Below, one piece after another: positions 15,328 to 25,092 of a DNA stretch of 64,000 bases. Position 1 is the first letter of the stretch; every line of letters begins with the position of its first letter. The translations under genes were made by a program, and so were the position numbers. Source of the stretch: Methylophilus sp. Leaf416. Its GTDB lineage: Bacteria; Pseudomonadota; Gammaproteobacteria; Burkholderiales; Methylophilaceae. Under the pieces are notes generated by a model. It saw nothing but the letters and a program-made list of their open reading frames with translations, was not told the origin of the DNA and made no database searches. The stretch is taken from assembly GCF_001424665.1 (NCBI RefSeq), contig NZ_LMQS01000001.1, positions 621,225 through 685,224 of the forward strand, written 5' to 3'.

Positions 15328-18300
15328 TTTGCATCCTCAATCAAGCGTTGCAGTGTAGCAAAATCAAAGCGGTCTATGGCTTGTTGCAGAGCGTTAATCA
15401 ATGTTTGATGATGTGAATATTTTTGCGCCAATGTCGCAAGTACTTCTCGCGCACCTTTTACATAGCCGACCTTGGCATACTGCATCAGGTTTTCCATTAA
15501 TTCTGCCGGAATAGCGGGGGCGTCTTTTGGAACTGGTATCGCCTGAGCGTCTGACAGCAGTAACTGGGTCTCTTTGTTGCTATCTACATACCGCCAGACC
15601 AGGCCCAGGCGGTGCCCTACCCAATCCAGCACTTCGTCCAGATTCACCGGTTTAACAAAGAAATCCTGTGCCGGTATTTTGGCCTGGTTATCCAGGCTGC
15701 GGTCGTAGGCATTGGCAGACACAATCGCGATAGGAATCTGCGAGTGATGCACCTCGCGGATAATATAAGCGGCTTCCCAGCCATCCATCACCGGCATCGC
15801 CAGATCCATCAAGATCAAATCAGCTTTCACTGTCCGATACTGATTTACACAAGCCTGGCCATTGGCCGCCTCATGGATAATAAACCCCAGTGGCTGCAAG
15901 GTATCCCGCAACAACTCTCTATCGACTTCTTCATTATCCACCACCAGAATAGTGCGGGGCGAGCCTTCGTAGCCGGTACGTTGCCTGACCGCCTGTTTGG
16001 ATAAATGCGCAGTCTCGCGGATTTGCGGTAAAAACAACCGGATGTCAAAACGTGTGCCATACCCAACCACGCTGTCGAAATGAATTTCACCACCCATCAG
16101 TTGCGTTAACAGCTTGCTGATCGTCAAACCCAAGCCAGTGCCCCCAATGCCGACCACATTCGCTGCACTGCCCCGCTCAAATGGCTCAAAGATTTTCTCA
16201 ACCTCATTCGGAGCAATACCGGGGCCGGTATCCTGAATTTCAATCTGTGCAATTTCACGTGCGTAGCTGATGCGGAAAATCACACTACCCTTGGTGGTAA
16301 ATTTCACCGCATTACCGAGGATATTTACCAATATCTGCATCAGGCGCTTGTGGTCTGCACGCACATATTCGGGCAAGGTGCCGCTCTGTTCAAACTTGAA
16401 AGTCAGGCCTTTATTTTGTGCCTGGATTTCAAACATACTCACCATATGGCTGATGAATTCGGGAAAATGCAGTGGCTTCACATCAAACGCCATTTTGCCA
16501 CTTTCAATACGCGCGATATCCAGCGTACTCTCAATCAGTGACAGCAAATGCTCACCGCCACGGCTGATGGTTTTGATTGCCTGTTTACGATGCGCAGGGA
16601 TACTGTCATCGTTAGTCAATAATTGGGCATAGCCAAGAATGCTATTGAGTGGCGTGCGCAATTCATGGCTGATGCCGGTAATGTAACGGCTCTTGGCCTG
16701 GTTAGCCTCTTCAGCCAAGCGGCGGGCTTTTTGCAATTGGGTATCGGTTTTTTTATGAGATTCAATCTCTTCCAGCAACAGGCCTGTCTGCCGGTTGGAT
16801 TCTTCCTGTGCGACGCGGCGGCTGGCAGAAGTCAGCACCAGCCACCAGGCCACAATGCCGCCCAAAAACAGCAATGCAACAAACACCTTGAGATAGCCAG
16901 AGCGGAAGCGTGCCATCAGTTCAGGATACTGCTGCCCTATGGTCAATGAATCATGCAGGTAAATCAAGCTGATGGTCGCGCCAAATAACAGCATGGCTAT
17001 CACCATCAGCAACAAGAAGTGCGCCACACCACCGTTAAGATGTGGCCAAAAGCGCTTTGGCAGGATTTTTCTATTGACTGCTTCCCACTGCGCACTTAAC
17101 CGTGCCTGCGGTTTACAGGCATCATGACATCTTGCGTCCAGGCAGCAGCATAAGGAGCAGATCGCGCCGCCATATGCCGGGCAATGCGCCATATCGCTGA
17201 CTTCATATTCACGTTCACAAATCACACATTGCTTGGTCGCTGAAGGTTGCAGATAGATCGGGCGCTGCCTGGCCAGGTAATACTTGCCTTTGGTATACCA
17301 GGCAATCAGCGGCGATAGAAGCATCGCGGTAAATAATGAAATAAAAGTAGAAAAGGATTGCGCTACTACACCCATGACACCGGTGTAAGCCGCAATCGAA
17401 ATCGCCGATGCAATAAACATGGCCCCCACGCCAACCGGGTTGATGTCATATAGATAAGCACGGCGGAATTCAATGCCTTTCGGGCTTAACCCGAGCGGTT
17501 TATTAATGACCAGATCAGCAACCACTGCAGCAATCCAGGCAATGGCAATATTGGCATACAGCCCGAGGATTTCTTCCAGTGCCTGGAACACATTCAGCTC
17601 CATCAGCACAATGGCAATCATCACGTTGAAGGCTACCCAGACGATACGCCCTGGATGGCTATGGGTGAGCCGCGCAAAAAAATTAGACCATGCCAGTGAG
17701 CCGGCATAGGCATTGGTCATATTGACCTTGATTTGCGACACACAGACAAATAAGGCCGTGATTGCCAGCGCAATGTCGTGATTGCTGAACACATGCTCAA
17801 AACCAACCAGATACATGTGCGTCGGGTTGACCGCAGAGCTGATTGGCATATTCCGAGTAAATACCAGGTAGGCTAACAAAGCCCCTGCCAGCATTTTGAG
17901 CATGCCGAGAATGACCCAACCGGGGCCAGCCATTAATACACCAATATTCCAGCGCCAGTAATTTTCTTTAGTTCTCGCCGGCATAAAGCGCAAAAAGTCG
18001 ACTTGCTCACCAACCTGCGGAATCAGCGCCACACCAACAGCGGTCGCCGCACCAAACATCAACCAGTTGAAATGCCCACCATTGGTGGATGTCCCGGCAA
18101 AATTACTTAGCCTGTGCAACACATCGGGATCCGCATGCAGAATCGCAAAAAATGGCAGGAACATCAGCGCGATCCAGATCGGCTGAGTGATCATCTGGAT
18201 GCGGCTGATCAGGGTCACGCCATGTGTGACTAACGGAATGACAATCAGTGCGCTGACCAGGTAACCCAGGTATAGCGGCAAATGGAAATAGAGCTCAAGC

Positions 18301-18758
18301 GCATAGCCCATAATCGCCGCTTCCAGCGAAAACAGGATAAAGGTGAACGAGGCATAAATAAAAGACGATATCGTCGAGCCGATATAACCAAATCCGGCGC
18401 CGCGGGTCAGCAGATCCATATCCAGCCCATATTTGGCCGCGTAATAGCTGATAGGCAGACCGGTCAGGAAGATAATCGCGCCGACAGCCAAAATCGCCCA
18501 TAAGGCATTGGGGAAACCGTAATTAATGGTGATTGTGCCGCCAATCGCTTCCAGCACCAGGAAAGAAATGGCGCCCAACGCAGTATTGGATACCCGTAAA
18601 ATGGACCATTTGCGAAAGGCACGCGGCGTGTAGCGCAGCGCATAATCCTCAATCGTCTCGTTCGCTACCCAATTGTTATAGTCGCGACGAATCTTGACGA
18701 TACGCTGTATCGGTTCGGCAGTAATTTCGCTAGCTAATCCGGGAGACGGCGTAGACAA
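15324..18758 (-). CDS. Chimeric NCS1-type permease / hybrid sensor histidine kinase
   Basis: Inner-membrane sensor of 1144 residues. Residues about 45-490 are a complete purine-cytosine-permease-like (NCS1) transporter with about 12 helices. Residues 511-548 are a cysteine-rich module (C511-x2-C514, C526, C534-x2-C537-C538-C539, C544, C548), likely metal-binding. Two further membrane segments lie near 576-600 and 623-645, then a short coiled coil, HisKA with phospho-acceptor H698 (GISHELRTPLN), HATPase (N-box about 813, DTGPGIAP, GGTGLGLTI), a receiver with D985, and a helical C-terminal tail. The start is TTG with AAAGGG 7 bases upstream. The transporter part probably senses a nucleobase, allantoin or urea-like ligand. 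This is analogous in concept to CbrA, whose transporter domain is of SSS type. Confidence 0.9.
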   Translation of the reverse strand: MSTPSPGLASEITAEPIQRIVKIRRDYNNWVANETIEDYALRYTPRAFRKWSILRVSNTALGAISFLVLEAIGGTITINYGFPNALWAILAVGAIIFLTGLPISYYAAKYGLDMDLLTRGAGFGYIGSTISSFIYASFTFILFSLEAAIMGYALELYFHLPLYLGYLVSALIVIPLVTHGVTLISRIQMITQPIWIALMFLPFFAILHADPDVLHRLSNFAGTSTNGGHFNWLMFGAATAVGVALIPQVGEQVDFLRFMPARTKENYWRWNIGVLMAGPGWVILGMLKMLAGALLAYLVFTRNMPISSAVNPTHMYLVGFEHVFSNHDIALAITALFVCVSQIKVNMTNAYAGSLAWSNFFARLTHSHPGRIVWVAFNVMIAIVLMELNVFQALEEILGLYANIAIAWIAAVVADLVINKPLGLSPKGIEFRRAYLYDINPVGVGAMFIASAISIAAYTGVMGVVAQSFSTFISLFTAMLLSPLIAWYTKGKYYLARQRPIYLQPSATKQCVICEREYEVSDMAHCPAYGGAICSLCCCLDARCHDACKPQARLSAQWEAVNRKILPKRFWPHLNGGVAHFLLLMVIAMLLFGATISLIYLHDSLTIGQQYPELMARFRSGYLKVFVALLFLGGIVAWWLVLTSASRRVAQEESNRQTGLLLEEIESHKKTDTQLQKARRLAEEANQAKSRYITGISHELRTPLNSILGYAQLLTNDDSIPAHRKQAIKTISRGGEHLLSLIESTLDIARIESGKMAFDVKPLHFPEFISHMVSMFEIQAQNKGLTFKFEQSGTLPEYVRADHKRLMQILVNILGNAVKFTTKGSVIFRISYAREIAQIEIQDTGPGIAPNEVEKIFEPFERGSAANVVGIGGTGLGLTISKLLTQLMGGEIHFDSVVGYGTRFDIRLFLPQIRETAHLSKQAVRQRTGYEGSPRTILVVDNEEVDRELLRDTLQPLGFIIHEAANGQACVNQYRTVKADLILMDLAMPVMDGWEAAYIIREVHHSQIPIAIVSANAYDRSLDNQAKIPAQDFFVKPVNLDEVLDWVGHRLGLVWRYVDSNKETQLLLSDAQAIPVPKDAPAIPAELMENLMQYAKVGYVKGAREVLATLAQKYSHHQTLINALQQAIDRFDFATLQRLIEDAK

Positions 18759-18866
18759 TCAATAACCCTTTAATGATGACAGGCTTTAATAACATGCCTG
18801 TGGCAATGCACCACAGACCAAAAACTTTCCCCACGCTATATTAAGGTCTGCAGGTAAATCAATCAT

Positions 18867-18882
18867 TACGTTAATTGACGTA
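18867..18882. promoter_or_regulatory. TACG-N8-CGTA dyad upstream of the kinase gene
   Basis: On the minus (coding) strand it reads TACGTCAATTAACGTA, 109 bp before the kinase start codon. It differs at two of 16 positions from the dyad upstream of fmdC (33337-33352). In both promoters the motif is followed after exactly 22 bases by TTAAT, a plausible -10 core. NarL/FixJ-type regulators often bind such symmetric sites, so autoregulation by the downstream response regulator is a reasonable inference. Confidence 0.6.
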
Positions 18883-18917
18883 GCGATGAAAGGCAAGCAA
18901 CATCACAGGCCTTTACA

Positions 18918-18946
18918 TTAAAAAAGCGGATCTCAATGATCCGCTT
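18918..18946 (-). terminator. Terminator after ureJ
   Basis: AGCGGATC-tcaat-GATCCGCT at 18925-18945 has a run of A on its left, which is a T-run in the minus-strand transcript. It ends the urease/ureJ transcript and so separates it from the kinase gene, which then needs its own promoter. Confidence 0.85.
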
Positions 18947-18975
18947 CAAGGTGATTCGTATTTATAAATTCGTGA

Positions 18976-19539
18976 TCAGGCAATCAGCCAGTAAGCGCCC
19001 AAGCCCATCATCATGCCGCCCAGCAATTGCGTAGTGGCTTTTAGCCACGGCTGTTGCTGGCGACCCAATATCCAACCCAGGCCATGCAGCGTGGCTGTTG
19101 CCAGCACCATGCCAGTTAATGAACTCCAGCTTTGGCCAAGCTCAACACCATGCACATAACCATGCGCAGCCGCTACCAATCCCACCAGGCTAAACTGCGC
19201 CCATTTAGATAATTCCACTTTTGCAATCAGTAAACCACCCATCACCAGCACACTTGCCGCCACCATGACTTCCGCCAGTGACATCGGCAACCACACCATC
19301 GCCAGTGCCGCGAACACTGCCATCACACTGACAAACAACACTGGTAATTGCCAGCCCTGTTGCGTCTGGCGACGTGCTGCCCAGATACCTAAGGACAACA
19401 TTACCAGCAGATGATCCCATCCGGTCAGTGGATGTAAAAAGCCAGTTGCGAACCCCGCCTGTAAGTCATGTCCAGGATGCGCGTATGCCACACCCGATAA
19501 CACACTAGCCCCGATACCTAAAAGAATACTTTTTTTCAT
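18976..19539 (-). CDS. ureJ: HupE/UreJ family membrane protein, probable nickel permease
   Basis: Small inner-membrane protein (187 residues, six or seven hydrophobic helices) of the HupE/UreJ family, thought to supply nickel for urease or hydrogenase. A signal-like first helix ends in YAHPGHD, a His-rich probable metal site. FLHPLTGWDHLLVML (HP-x(4)-DH) is the family signature. A second histidine cluster is AAHGYVHGVELG. The GTG at 19554 gives five extra residues, but the ATG at 19539 has GGAGAAG at ideal distance and is preferred. It is the last gene of the urease run, separated from ureG by a Correia-like repeat. No hydrogenase genes are nearby, so a urease role is favoured. Confidence 0.88.
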   Translation of the reverse strand: MKKSILLGIGASVLSGVAYAHPGHDLQAGFATGFLHPLTGWDHLLVMLSLGIWAARRQTQQGWQLPVLFVSVMAVFAALAMVWLPMSLAEVMVAASVLVMGGLLIAKVELSKWAQFSLVGLVAAAHGYVHGVELGQSWSSLTGMVLATATLHGLGWILGRQQQPWLKATTQLLGGMMMGLGAYWLIA

Positions 19540-19597
19540 AGAATCTTCTCCCACAGAATTGTAACTATTTATTTAGCTCGCCCATGATCATCTACTT

Positions 19598-19701
19598 AAA
19601 GCTGAACGCTGCTTGTTTGTGGCAAGGCGCATGAGCGCAGACAGTACAAATAGTACGGCAAGCCCATGCAACACCGCCACAGACAGGCAGCGTTCAGCTT
19701 T
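19598..19701. repeat. Correia-like palindromic repeat, copy 1
   Basis: A 104-bp element is bounded by perfect 15-bp inverted arms (19598-19612, AAAGCTGAACGCTGC; 19687-19701). Its right end overlaps the ureG stop codon. A 59-bp core (19621-19679) matches copy 2 at 49 of 59 positions. The core contains GCAGACAGTACAAATAGTAC, which strongly resembles, from memory, the interior of the neisserial Correia element. It lies between ureG and ureJ in the mRNA. Confidence 0.75.
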
Positions 19702-20353
19702 ATTGCATGAGGCCTTGTTTTTCGATGAAGGAGACAATCTCCTCCAGCCCCTGCCCACTCTTCAGGTTACTGAAAATAAACGGTTTTTCACCTCGCATGC
19801 GTTTTGCATCCTGATCCATCACTTCCAGCGAAGCGCCAACCATAGGCGCCAGGTCAATCTTGTTGATCACCAGCAAATCAGACTTGGTAATGCCCGGGCC
19901 GCCCTTGCGCGGGATTTTCTCACCGGCGGCTACGTCGATCACATAAATCGTCAGGTCAGATAGCTCAGGGCTGAATGTTGCCGCCAGGTTATCGCCACCG
20001 CTTTCGACAAACACAATATCCAGCGTCTGGAAGCGTTTACTTAACTGATCCACCGCTTCCAGGTTCATGGAGGCATCTTCACGAATCGCCGTATGCGGAC
20101 AACCGCCGGTTTCCACGCCGATGATACGCTCAGGCGATAACGCCTCGTTGCGCGTCAGGAATTCGGCATCTTCCTTGGTATAGATATCGTTAGTCACCAC
20201 GGCAATGTTGTACAGCTCACGCAAACGCTGGCAAAGCGCAAGTGTTAAAGCCGTTTTACCGGAACCGACCGGGCCACCAATGCCGATACGCAAAGGCTCT
20301 TTGTACTCGGTAACCGCGGGGGTGGGTGTTTCAAATTGGGTATGTATTTTCAT
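19700..20353 (-). CDS. ureG: Urease accessory GTPase UreG
   Basis: SIMIBI-class GTPase that couples GTP hydrolysis to nickel delivery into urease with UreD, UreF and UreE. It has 217 residues, the usual length. The P-loop is [13 protein letters not shown] (about residues 26-38). The CPH nickel motif is in [17 protein letters not shown], the switch region is [17 protein letters not shown], and NKIDLAP is the guanine-specificity motif. The ATG overlaps the ureF stop (ATGA), so translation is coupled. All catalytic landmarks are intact. Confidence 0.97.
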   Translation of the reverse strand: MKIHTQFETPTPAVTEYKEPLRIGIGGPVGSGKTALTLALCQRLRELYNIAVVTNDIYTKEDAEFLTRNEALSPERIIGVETGGCPHTAIREDASMNLEAVDQLSKRFQTLDIVFVESGGDNLAATFSPELSDLTIYVIDVAAGEKIPRKGGPGITKSDLLVINKIDLAPMVGASLEVMDQDAKRMRGEKPFIFSNLKSGQGLEEIVSFIEKQGLMQ

Positions 20354-21033
20354 GATCTGAATAATCTACTGTATTGCGTTTCGTGTTGGCAGCCGGCAAT
20401 GCTGAGTAACGGGTTAAAGTTGCTCATGGCATCATCCGGCAATTGCATAGCGGCCTCTATCACTTGTGGCAAGCGCTCTCCCAAGCTAAGCAGGATGGTC
20501 TGCCCGGCCACCTGACCAAGCGGCACCGCTTTCATGGCAGCGCTGGCCTGATTTTCCAGCCAGCCCCAGATATAACCATGCAGCAGCTGTTCAGCCGGAA
20601 TTTGCCAATGCTGGGCAATGGCTGCATACAAAGTCGGGAAAGATGGTGATTCCAGTGCGTTAATCTGTGCCACCAATGCGGGCGACATGGGCTTGAGGTC
20701 ATTCAGCAGTCGCCGCAGGGAGTAGCCCATTTGCCGTGTCTCTGCCCATCCTTCAGCGGTGTCCCGCCCTGCCTGGTAAAACATGTCCCACTCTTGCACT
20801 GCGACTAAATCCTGTGCCTGCCAGGCCTGGTATAAACGGTACAGCACCGGCAATTCAAAACGGGCCTGATAAATCTGCAAACTGTCGCCTATCCAGGCTT
20901 GTGCGGTTGCAACACTGGTAACTTCACCCGATTCAATCGCCCATTCCAGTCCTTGCGAATAGCCATAAGCACCGACTGGCAACAACGGGCTAGCCAATTG
21001 CAGCAAGCGACTGAGTGCCAGGGCATTAACCAT
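20350..21033 (-). CDS. ureF: Urease accessory protein UreF
   Basis: Nickel-metallocentre assembly protein that bridges UreD-urease and UreG. All-helical, 227 residues from the ATG at 21033 ([27 protein letters not shown]). That beginning matches the normal family N-terminus, whereas the longer open frame back to 21123 would only add residues read from inside ureE. ureE and ureF overlap by 8 bp, and ureF and ureG by 4 bp. Family motifs [35 protein letters not shown] and the C-terminal [11 protein letters not shown] are clear. Confidence 0.95.
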   Translation of the reverse strand: MVNALALSRLLQLASPLLPVGAYGYSQGLEWAIESGEVTSVATAQAWIGDSLQIYQARFELPVLYRLYQAWQAQDLVAVQEWDMFYQAGRDTAEGWAETRQMGYSLRRLLNDLKPMSPALVAQINALESPSFPTLYAAIAQHWQIPAEQLLHGYIWGWLENQASAAMKAVPLGQVAGQTILLSLGERLPQVIEAAMQLPDDAMSNFNPLLSIAGCQHETQYSRLFRS

Positions 21034-21514
21034 GCGCACGTCCACTATTTTTTGGTCGTAACGAATGCAAGGCATCTTCCCCATGGCGATGACCGCCACC
21101 GTAAGCGCCGGCTTCCGGCTCAAAAGGCGCGTTAACCTCGCTCACCTGCATGCCTAACCCCAACAGCATATCTCTCAGCACATAATCCTGCTCCAGGCGT
21201 AACCAGCCATCGCCAATTTGCAATGGCACGTGACGGTTACCTAAATGATAGGCTGCACACATCAGGTCGCGAGGTGTAGGTGCAATGACGTTATAGACCG
21301 GCTCTTGCGCTGCCACAATCTGGACGACCAGGCCATTCTCAGACTTGAGTAGATCGCCACCACGCAGGATGATGCCCCGGGTTAAAAACAATGCCGCTTC
21401 GTTGCCCGAAGCCAATTTCACGCGCAGGCGACTTTTCTGCCGCAGGTCAAAAGGCAGTTCCAGTGTGTCGTCTATATGACCACTGACAGTAATACGTTCG
21501 GTGAGATGAATCAT
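21026..21514 (-). CDS. ureE: Urease accessory nickel chaperone UreE
   Basis: Dimeric nickel metallochaperone that hands Ni(II) to UreG, 162 residues. The N-terminal half has the peptide-binding domain (TLELPFDLRQKSRLRVKLASG). The metal-binding half has YHLGNRHVPLQI, whose central histidine is the conserved Ni ligand at the dimer interface. The C-terminal tail (GGGHRHGEDALHSL) is only modestly His-rich, unlike the long poly-His tail of Klebsiella UreE, so Ni storage capacity is probably low. The end overlaps ureF. Confidence 0.95.
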   Translation of the reverse strand: MIHLTERITVSGHIDDTLELPFDLRQKSRLRVKLASGNEAALFLTRGIILRGGDLLKSENGLVVQIVAAQEPVYNVIAPTPRDLMCAAYHLGNRHVPLQIGDGWLRLEQDYVLRDMLLGLGMQVSEVNAPFEPEAGAYGGGHRHGEDALHSLRPKNSGRAHG

Positions 21515-21600
21515 TTTTATCTTTTATAAACTCAGTTCCATCAATGAGCGAGCGGGATAAAGTACAAAGTGCCCGGAACGATGCAATTTGCCCACATTGA

Positions 21601-23304
21601 TCAGAATAAAAAGTAGCGTTGTGCCATAGGCAACACTTCCGCCGGTTCACAGACCAAGGGCATGCCATCAGCAAGCACTTCATAAGTTTCGGGATCGACG
21701 TCGATCTTGGGTAACCAGGTGTTATGCACCATGTCGGATTTTTTAACGTCACGTGTACCTTTGACAGCGACTAGTGTTTTTTGCAACCCCAGTGCCTTCA
21801 GTTCAGGATTTTCCAGCCCGGCTTGCGAAACAAAGGTCACTGCCGTTTTCAAGCCACCGCCATACGCGCCAAACATGGGACGGTAATGCACGGGTTGCGG
21901 GGTTGGAATGGAAGCATTGGGGTCACCCATTGCAGCCGCCGCAATCATGCCGCCCTTAATAATGGTAAAAGGCTTCACCCCAAAGAATGCCGGTTTCCAG
22001 ACCACCAGGTCAGCCAGTTTGCCCACTTCAACAGAACCGACCACATGCGAGACACCGTGCGTAATGGCAGGATTGATGGTGTATTTGGCTATATAGCGCT
22101 TGATACGGAAATTATCATTACCAGCTGTGTCTTCCGCCAGTGGTCCACGCTGAATTTTCATCTTATGCGCGGTTTGCCAGGTGCGGATAATTACTTCACC
22201 AACTCGCCCCATGGCCTGTGAATCAGACGACATCATCGAGAAGGCGCCAAGGTCATGGAATATATCTTCCGCAGCAATTGTTTCGCGGCGGATACGGCTT
22301 TCGGCAAACGCGATATCTTCTGCAATTGCAGGATCCAGGTGATGACAGACCATCAGCATATCCAGATGTTCGTCGATGGTATTAACGGTAAATGGTTTTG
22401 TTGGATTAGTAGAGGAAGGCAATACATTCGGATAGCCAGCCGCCTTGATAATATCCGGCGCATGGCCGCCACCCGCCCCTTCGGTATGGAACGTATGGAT
22501 GGTGCGGCCCTTGAACGCACCAATAGTAGTCTCAACAAAGCCTGATTCATTCAGGGTATCCGAATGAATGGCAACCTGCACATCCATTTCGTCAGCGACG
22601 CTCAGGCAATTATCAATGGCTGCCGGTGTGGTTCCCCAGTCTTCGTGCAATTTAAGCCCGATCACACCCGCCCGTACTTGCTCACGCAGTGGTTCAGGCA
22701 AACTCACGTTCCCCTTACCCAGAAAACCCAGGTTCATGGGGAAAGCATCTGCGGCCTGCAACATACGATGGATATGCCATGGTCCTGGTGTACAGGTAGT
22801 GGCGAAAGTGCCAGTCGCCGGGCCGGTACCGCCACCAATCATGGTGGTGACGCCGGACATCAATGCTTCTTCGATCTGTTGCGGGCAAATAAAATGGATA
22901 TGCGTATCAATACCGCCTGCAGTAATGATCATGCCTTCACCGGCAATGACTTCAGTACCTGCGCCCACTGCAATTGTGACGCCGGGCTGGATATCAGGAT
23001 TGCCTGCCTTGCCGATGGCAGAAATATAACCACCTTTGATACCAATATCGGCTTTAACAATACCCCAGTGATCAATAATCAATGCATTTGTAATCACGGT
23101 ATCAGCAACTTCAGCTGCCAGGCCTTGCCCCTGGCCCATGCCATCGCGGATCACTTTGCCGCCGCCAAACTTCACTTCCTCGCCATAGATGGTGAAGTCT
23201 TTTTCGACCTCCACCCACAACTCGGTATCCGCCAACCTTACCTTGTCACCGACAGTCGGGCCGAACATTTCAGCATAGGCGCGTTTATCCATTTTCACTG
23301 TCAT
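21601..23304 (-). CDS. ureC: Urease alpha subunit, catalytic
   Basis: Catalytic subunit of nickel urease (urea + H2O to 2 NH3 + CO2), 567 residues, full length. Active-site residues all appear present: H135 and H137 (DTHIHF), carbamylated K218 (GLKLHEDWG), H247, H273 ([14 protein letters not shown]), flap C320-H321 (MVCHHLDP) and D361 ([12 protein letters not shown]). It assembles with UreA and UreB encoded just upstream. The order D-A-B-C-E-F-G is the common one. It is 37 bp after ureB and 86 bp before ureE. Confidence 0.98.
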   Translation of the reverse strand: MTVKMDKRAYAEMFGPTVGDKVRLADTELWVEVEKDFTIYGEEVKFGGGKVIRDGMGQGQGLAAEVADTVITNALIIDHWGIVKADIGIKGGYISAIGKAGNPDIQPGVTIAVGAGTEVIAGEGMIITAGGIDTHIHFICPQQIEEALMSGVTTMIGGGTGPATGTFATTCTPGPWHIHRMLQAADAFPMNLGFLGKGNVSLPEPLREQVRAGVIGLKLHEDWGTTPAAIDNCLSVADEMDVQVAIHSDTLNESGFVETTIGAFKGRTIHTFHTEGAGGGHAPDIIKAAGYPNVLPSSTNPTKPFTVNTIDEHLDMLMVCHHLDPAIAEDIAFAESRIRRETIAAEDIFHDLGAFSMMSSDSQAMGRVGEVIIRTWQTAHKMKIQRGPLAEDTAGNDNFRIKRYIAKYTINPAITHGVSHVVGSVEVGKLADLVVWKPAFFGVKPFTIIKGGMIAAAAMGDPNASIPTPQPVHYRPMFGAYGGGLKTAVTFVSQAGLENPELKALGLQKTLVAVKGTRDVKKSDMVHNTWLPKIDVDPETYEVLADGMPLVCEPAEVLPMAQRYFLF

Positions 23305-23341
23305 TGTTTTTCCTTATTGCTCTGACTTTATTGCTCGCCTG

Positions 23342-23650
23342 CTATTTCAGGGCGCCCATGACTTTACCGGCAAAGCCGTAGACTTCACGCTTGCCCACCA
23401 GTTTGACCAATTGCACTGTACGCGTCTGGCCTGGTTCAAACCGCACCGCCGTCCCCGCCGCAATATTCAAGCGGGCACCGTAAGCTAAAGCCCGGTCAAA
23501 AGACAACGCTTCATTCGTCTCATAAAAATGATAATGTGAGCCGACCTGGATCGGCCGGTCACCCGTGTTCGCCACATCCAGCGTCACCGTTTCACGCCCT
23601 GTGTTTAATTCGATGTCGCCTGCTGCGACCTGCATTTCGCCAGGAATCAT
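23342..23650 (-). CDS. ureB: Urease beta subunit
   Basis: Small structural subunit of the three-subunit bacterial urease, 102 residues. The family start [16 protein letters not shown] and the [10 protein letters not shown] strand are clear. It is separated from ureA by an unusually long 161-bp gap filled by the second Correia-like repeat, whereas ureA and ureB are often only a few bases apart. That may alter the A:B expression ratio. Confidence 0.96.
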   Translation of the reverse strand: MIPGEMQVAAGDIELNTGRETVTLDVANTGDRPIQVGSHYHFYETNEALSFDRALAYGARLNIAAGTAVRFEPGQTRTVQLVKLVGKREVYGFAGKVMGALK

Positions 23651-23714
23651 TAATTACTCCAGTCGTTTCTTACTTTATTTTCAAACATTATTTCTCTGCA
23701 TATTCAGGCGTGGA

Positions 23715-23802
23715 GTTGCAAGCGTGGAGGGCAAGGTGCACAACCGCAGACAGTACAATAAGTACGGCAAGGATAAGCAACACCGCCATCTGCGCTTGCA
23801 AC
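23715..23802. repeat. Correia-like palindromic repeat, copy 2
   Basis: Inverted arms GTTGCAAGCG (23715-23724) and CGCTTGCAAC (23793-23802) enclose a core (23730-23788) that matches copy 1 at 49 of 59 positions. The arm sequences differ from copy 1 yet pair with each other, so the hairpin rather than the arm sequence is conserved. It lies between ureA and ureB within the urease transcript. Confidence 0.75.
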
Positions 23803-23811
23803 ATCGAGCCC

Positions 23812-24114
23812 TTATGGAATCGGGTGGTGGACGGTGACTAGCTTCGTCCCATCCGGGAATGTTGCCTCTATCTGGATATCCGGAATCATCTCCGGCACCC
23901 CTTCCATCACTTCATCACGTGCCAGCAAAGTCGTGCCATAACTCATCAGTTCCGCCACCGTTTTGCCGTCCCGCGCCCCTTCCATGATCGCCGCGGAAAT
24001 AAAAGCGACGGACTCAGGATAATTCAGCTTCAAACCACGTGCCTTGCGCCGCTCGGCCAACAGAGCGGCGGTGAAAATCAATAATTTATCTTTTTCTCTT
24101 GGGGTTAATTCCAT
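23812..24114 (-). CDS. ureA: Urease gamma subunit
   Basis: Smallest urease structural subunit, 100 residues, all of standard length. [14 protein letters not shown] at the N-terminus, [21 protein letters not shown] and the C-terminal [13 protein letters not shown] are diagnostic. It follows ureD by 64 bp. Confidence 0.97.
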   Translation of the reverse strand: MELTPREKDKLLIFTAALLAERRKARGLKLNYPESVAFISAAIMEGARDGKTVAELMSYGTTLLARDEVMEGVPEMIPDIQIEATFPDGTKLVTVHHPIP

Positions 24115-24178
24115 AAGCGGCTAATTCCATAAATGGTGAGCTACGTAGACAAATGCTCTTTGACTATTTCTTTGGCGA

Positions 24179-25048
24179 TCAGGTATTCCAGATACGTGGC
24201 CTGATGGCGTCTTTTTGATAATACCACGGCCTTAAAATCTGCCAGCAATGCTCAAAGTATTGCCTGGCCTGCTGCGATGCATTACCAATATAACGGATAC
24301 ACAGCACATCAGGTAAGGCTGTGATACCTACGTTGGCATTTGATAACACTATCTCACGGCAGGCTTGTAACAATTCGGCAGGTACAGCGCCTGCACATAC
24401 CAGAAAGGTGCCGAATACCGCTGCACCCCCCAAACCAACTCGACTGGTCTTGACCAGGTCATCCGCCTGCATGCGCGCACGCTCGTTCCAGATCAATCTA
24501 CCATTTCGAGTGATACGCTGATTTAATTGGTAAAAACCAGTTTGCCAGATTTCCTGTTGCGCCTGGCGGCCAAGGCAAACGATATCCCACGCCGCCAAAG
24601 TGGCATCTGCTGCCAGCGCTATCTCTGCAGAAAAACCTACTTCTGCAGCATCAAATAAAATATTTTCCTGTGGCAACCATTCTAGGCCACTGCCTGCCGC
24701 CAATTGAAAGGTGAGCGTTTGTGTCGCTTTGGTACCATTGGCCTTGTACCACTTGCCTGCACCAGGCGTCGTCAACAAGGCTCTTGCACCTTCTCCGACT
24801 TGTACCTGTAAATGCAGTGCGTCGCCACCTGCCACCCCACCGGGAGGATGCACCACTACCGCATGACAGATATCTTCGCCTTCAGGATGCAGGCTTTTCT
24901 GAACAACCAATGGTCCATGATGCAGACGATGTGCCAGGTAAGAGCGTGCATCACGCCTGGCGAAGCCAAGCTCAAGCCTTGCTTGCCAGTGTTTTGTGGC
25001 AGTGAGCTTTAAGGGTGGCGATACGATCGCAGGCTTTAAATCATCCAT
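24179..25048 (-). CDS. ureD: Urease accessory protein UreD
   Basis: Scaffold that binds apo-urease and forms a nickel tunnel with UreF, 289 residues. Family landmarks are LLTTPGAGKWYK, LEWLPQENILFDAAE and WDIVCLGR. It is the first gene of the urease block. A long imperfect palindrome separates it from urtE upstream (125-bp gap), so transcription may either read through or restart here. I see no sharp promoter. Confidence 0.95.
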   Translation of the reverse strand: MDDLKPAIVSPPLKLTATKHWQARLELGFARRDARSYLAHRLHHGPLVVQKSLHPEGEDICHAVVVHPPGGVAGGDALHLQVQVGEGARALLTTPGAGKWYKANGTKATQTLTFQLAAGSGLEWLPQENILFDAAEVGFSAEIALAADATLAAWDIVCLGRQAQQEIWQTGFYQLNQRITRNGRLIWNERARMQADDLVKTSRVGLGGAAVFGTFLVCAGAVPAELLQACREIVLSNANVGITALPDVLCIRYIGNASQQARQYFEHCWQILRPWYYQKDAIRPRIWNT

Positions 25049-25092
25049 AACGGCATCATGCCACAGCTTAGAAAATTATTTTAATACTTGGC

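Noticed and set aside
19598-19701. Integron attC site
   Set aside because: The element is palindromic, but it lacks the GTTRRRY/RYYYAAC core sites and no integrase or cassette genes are near.
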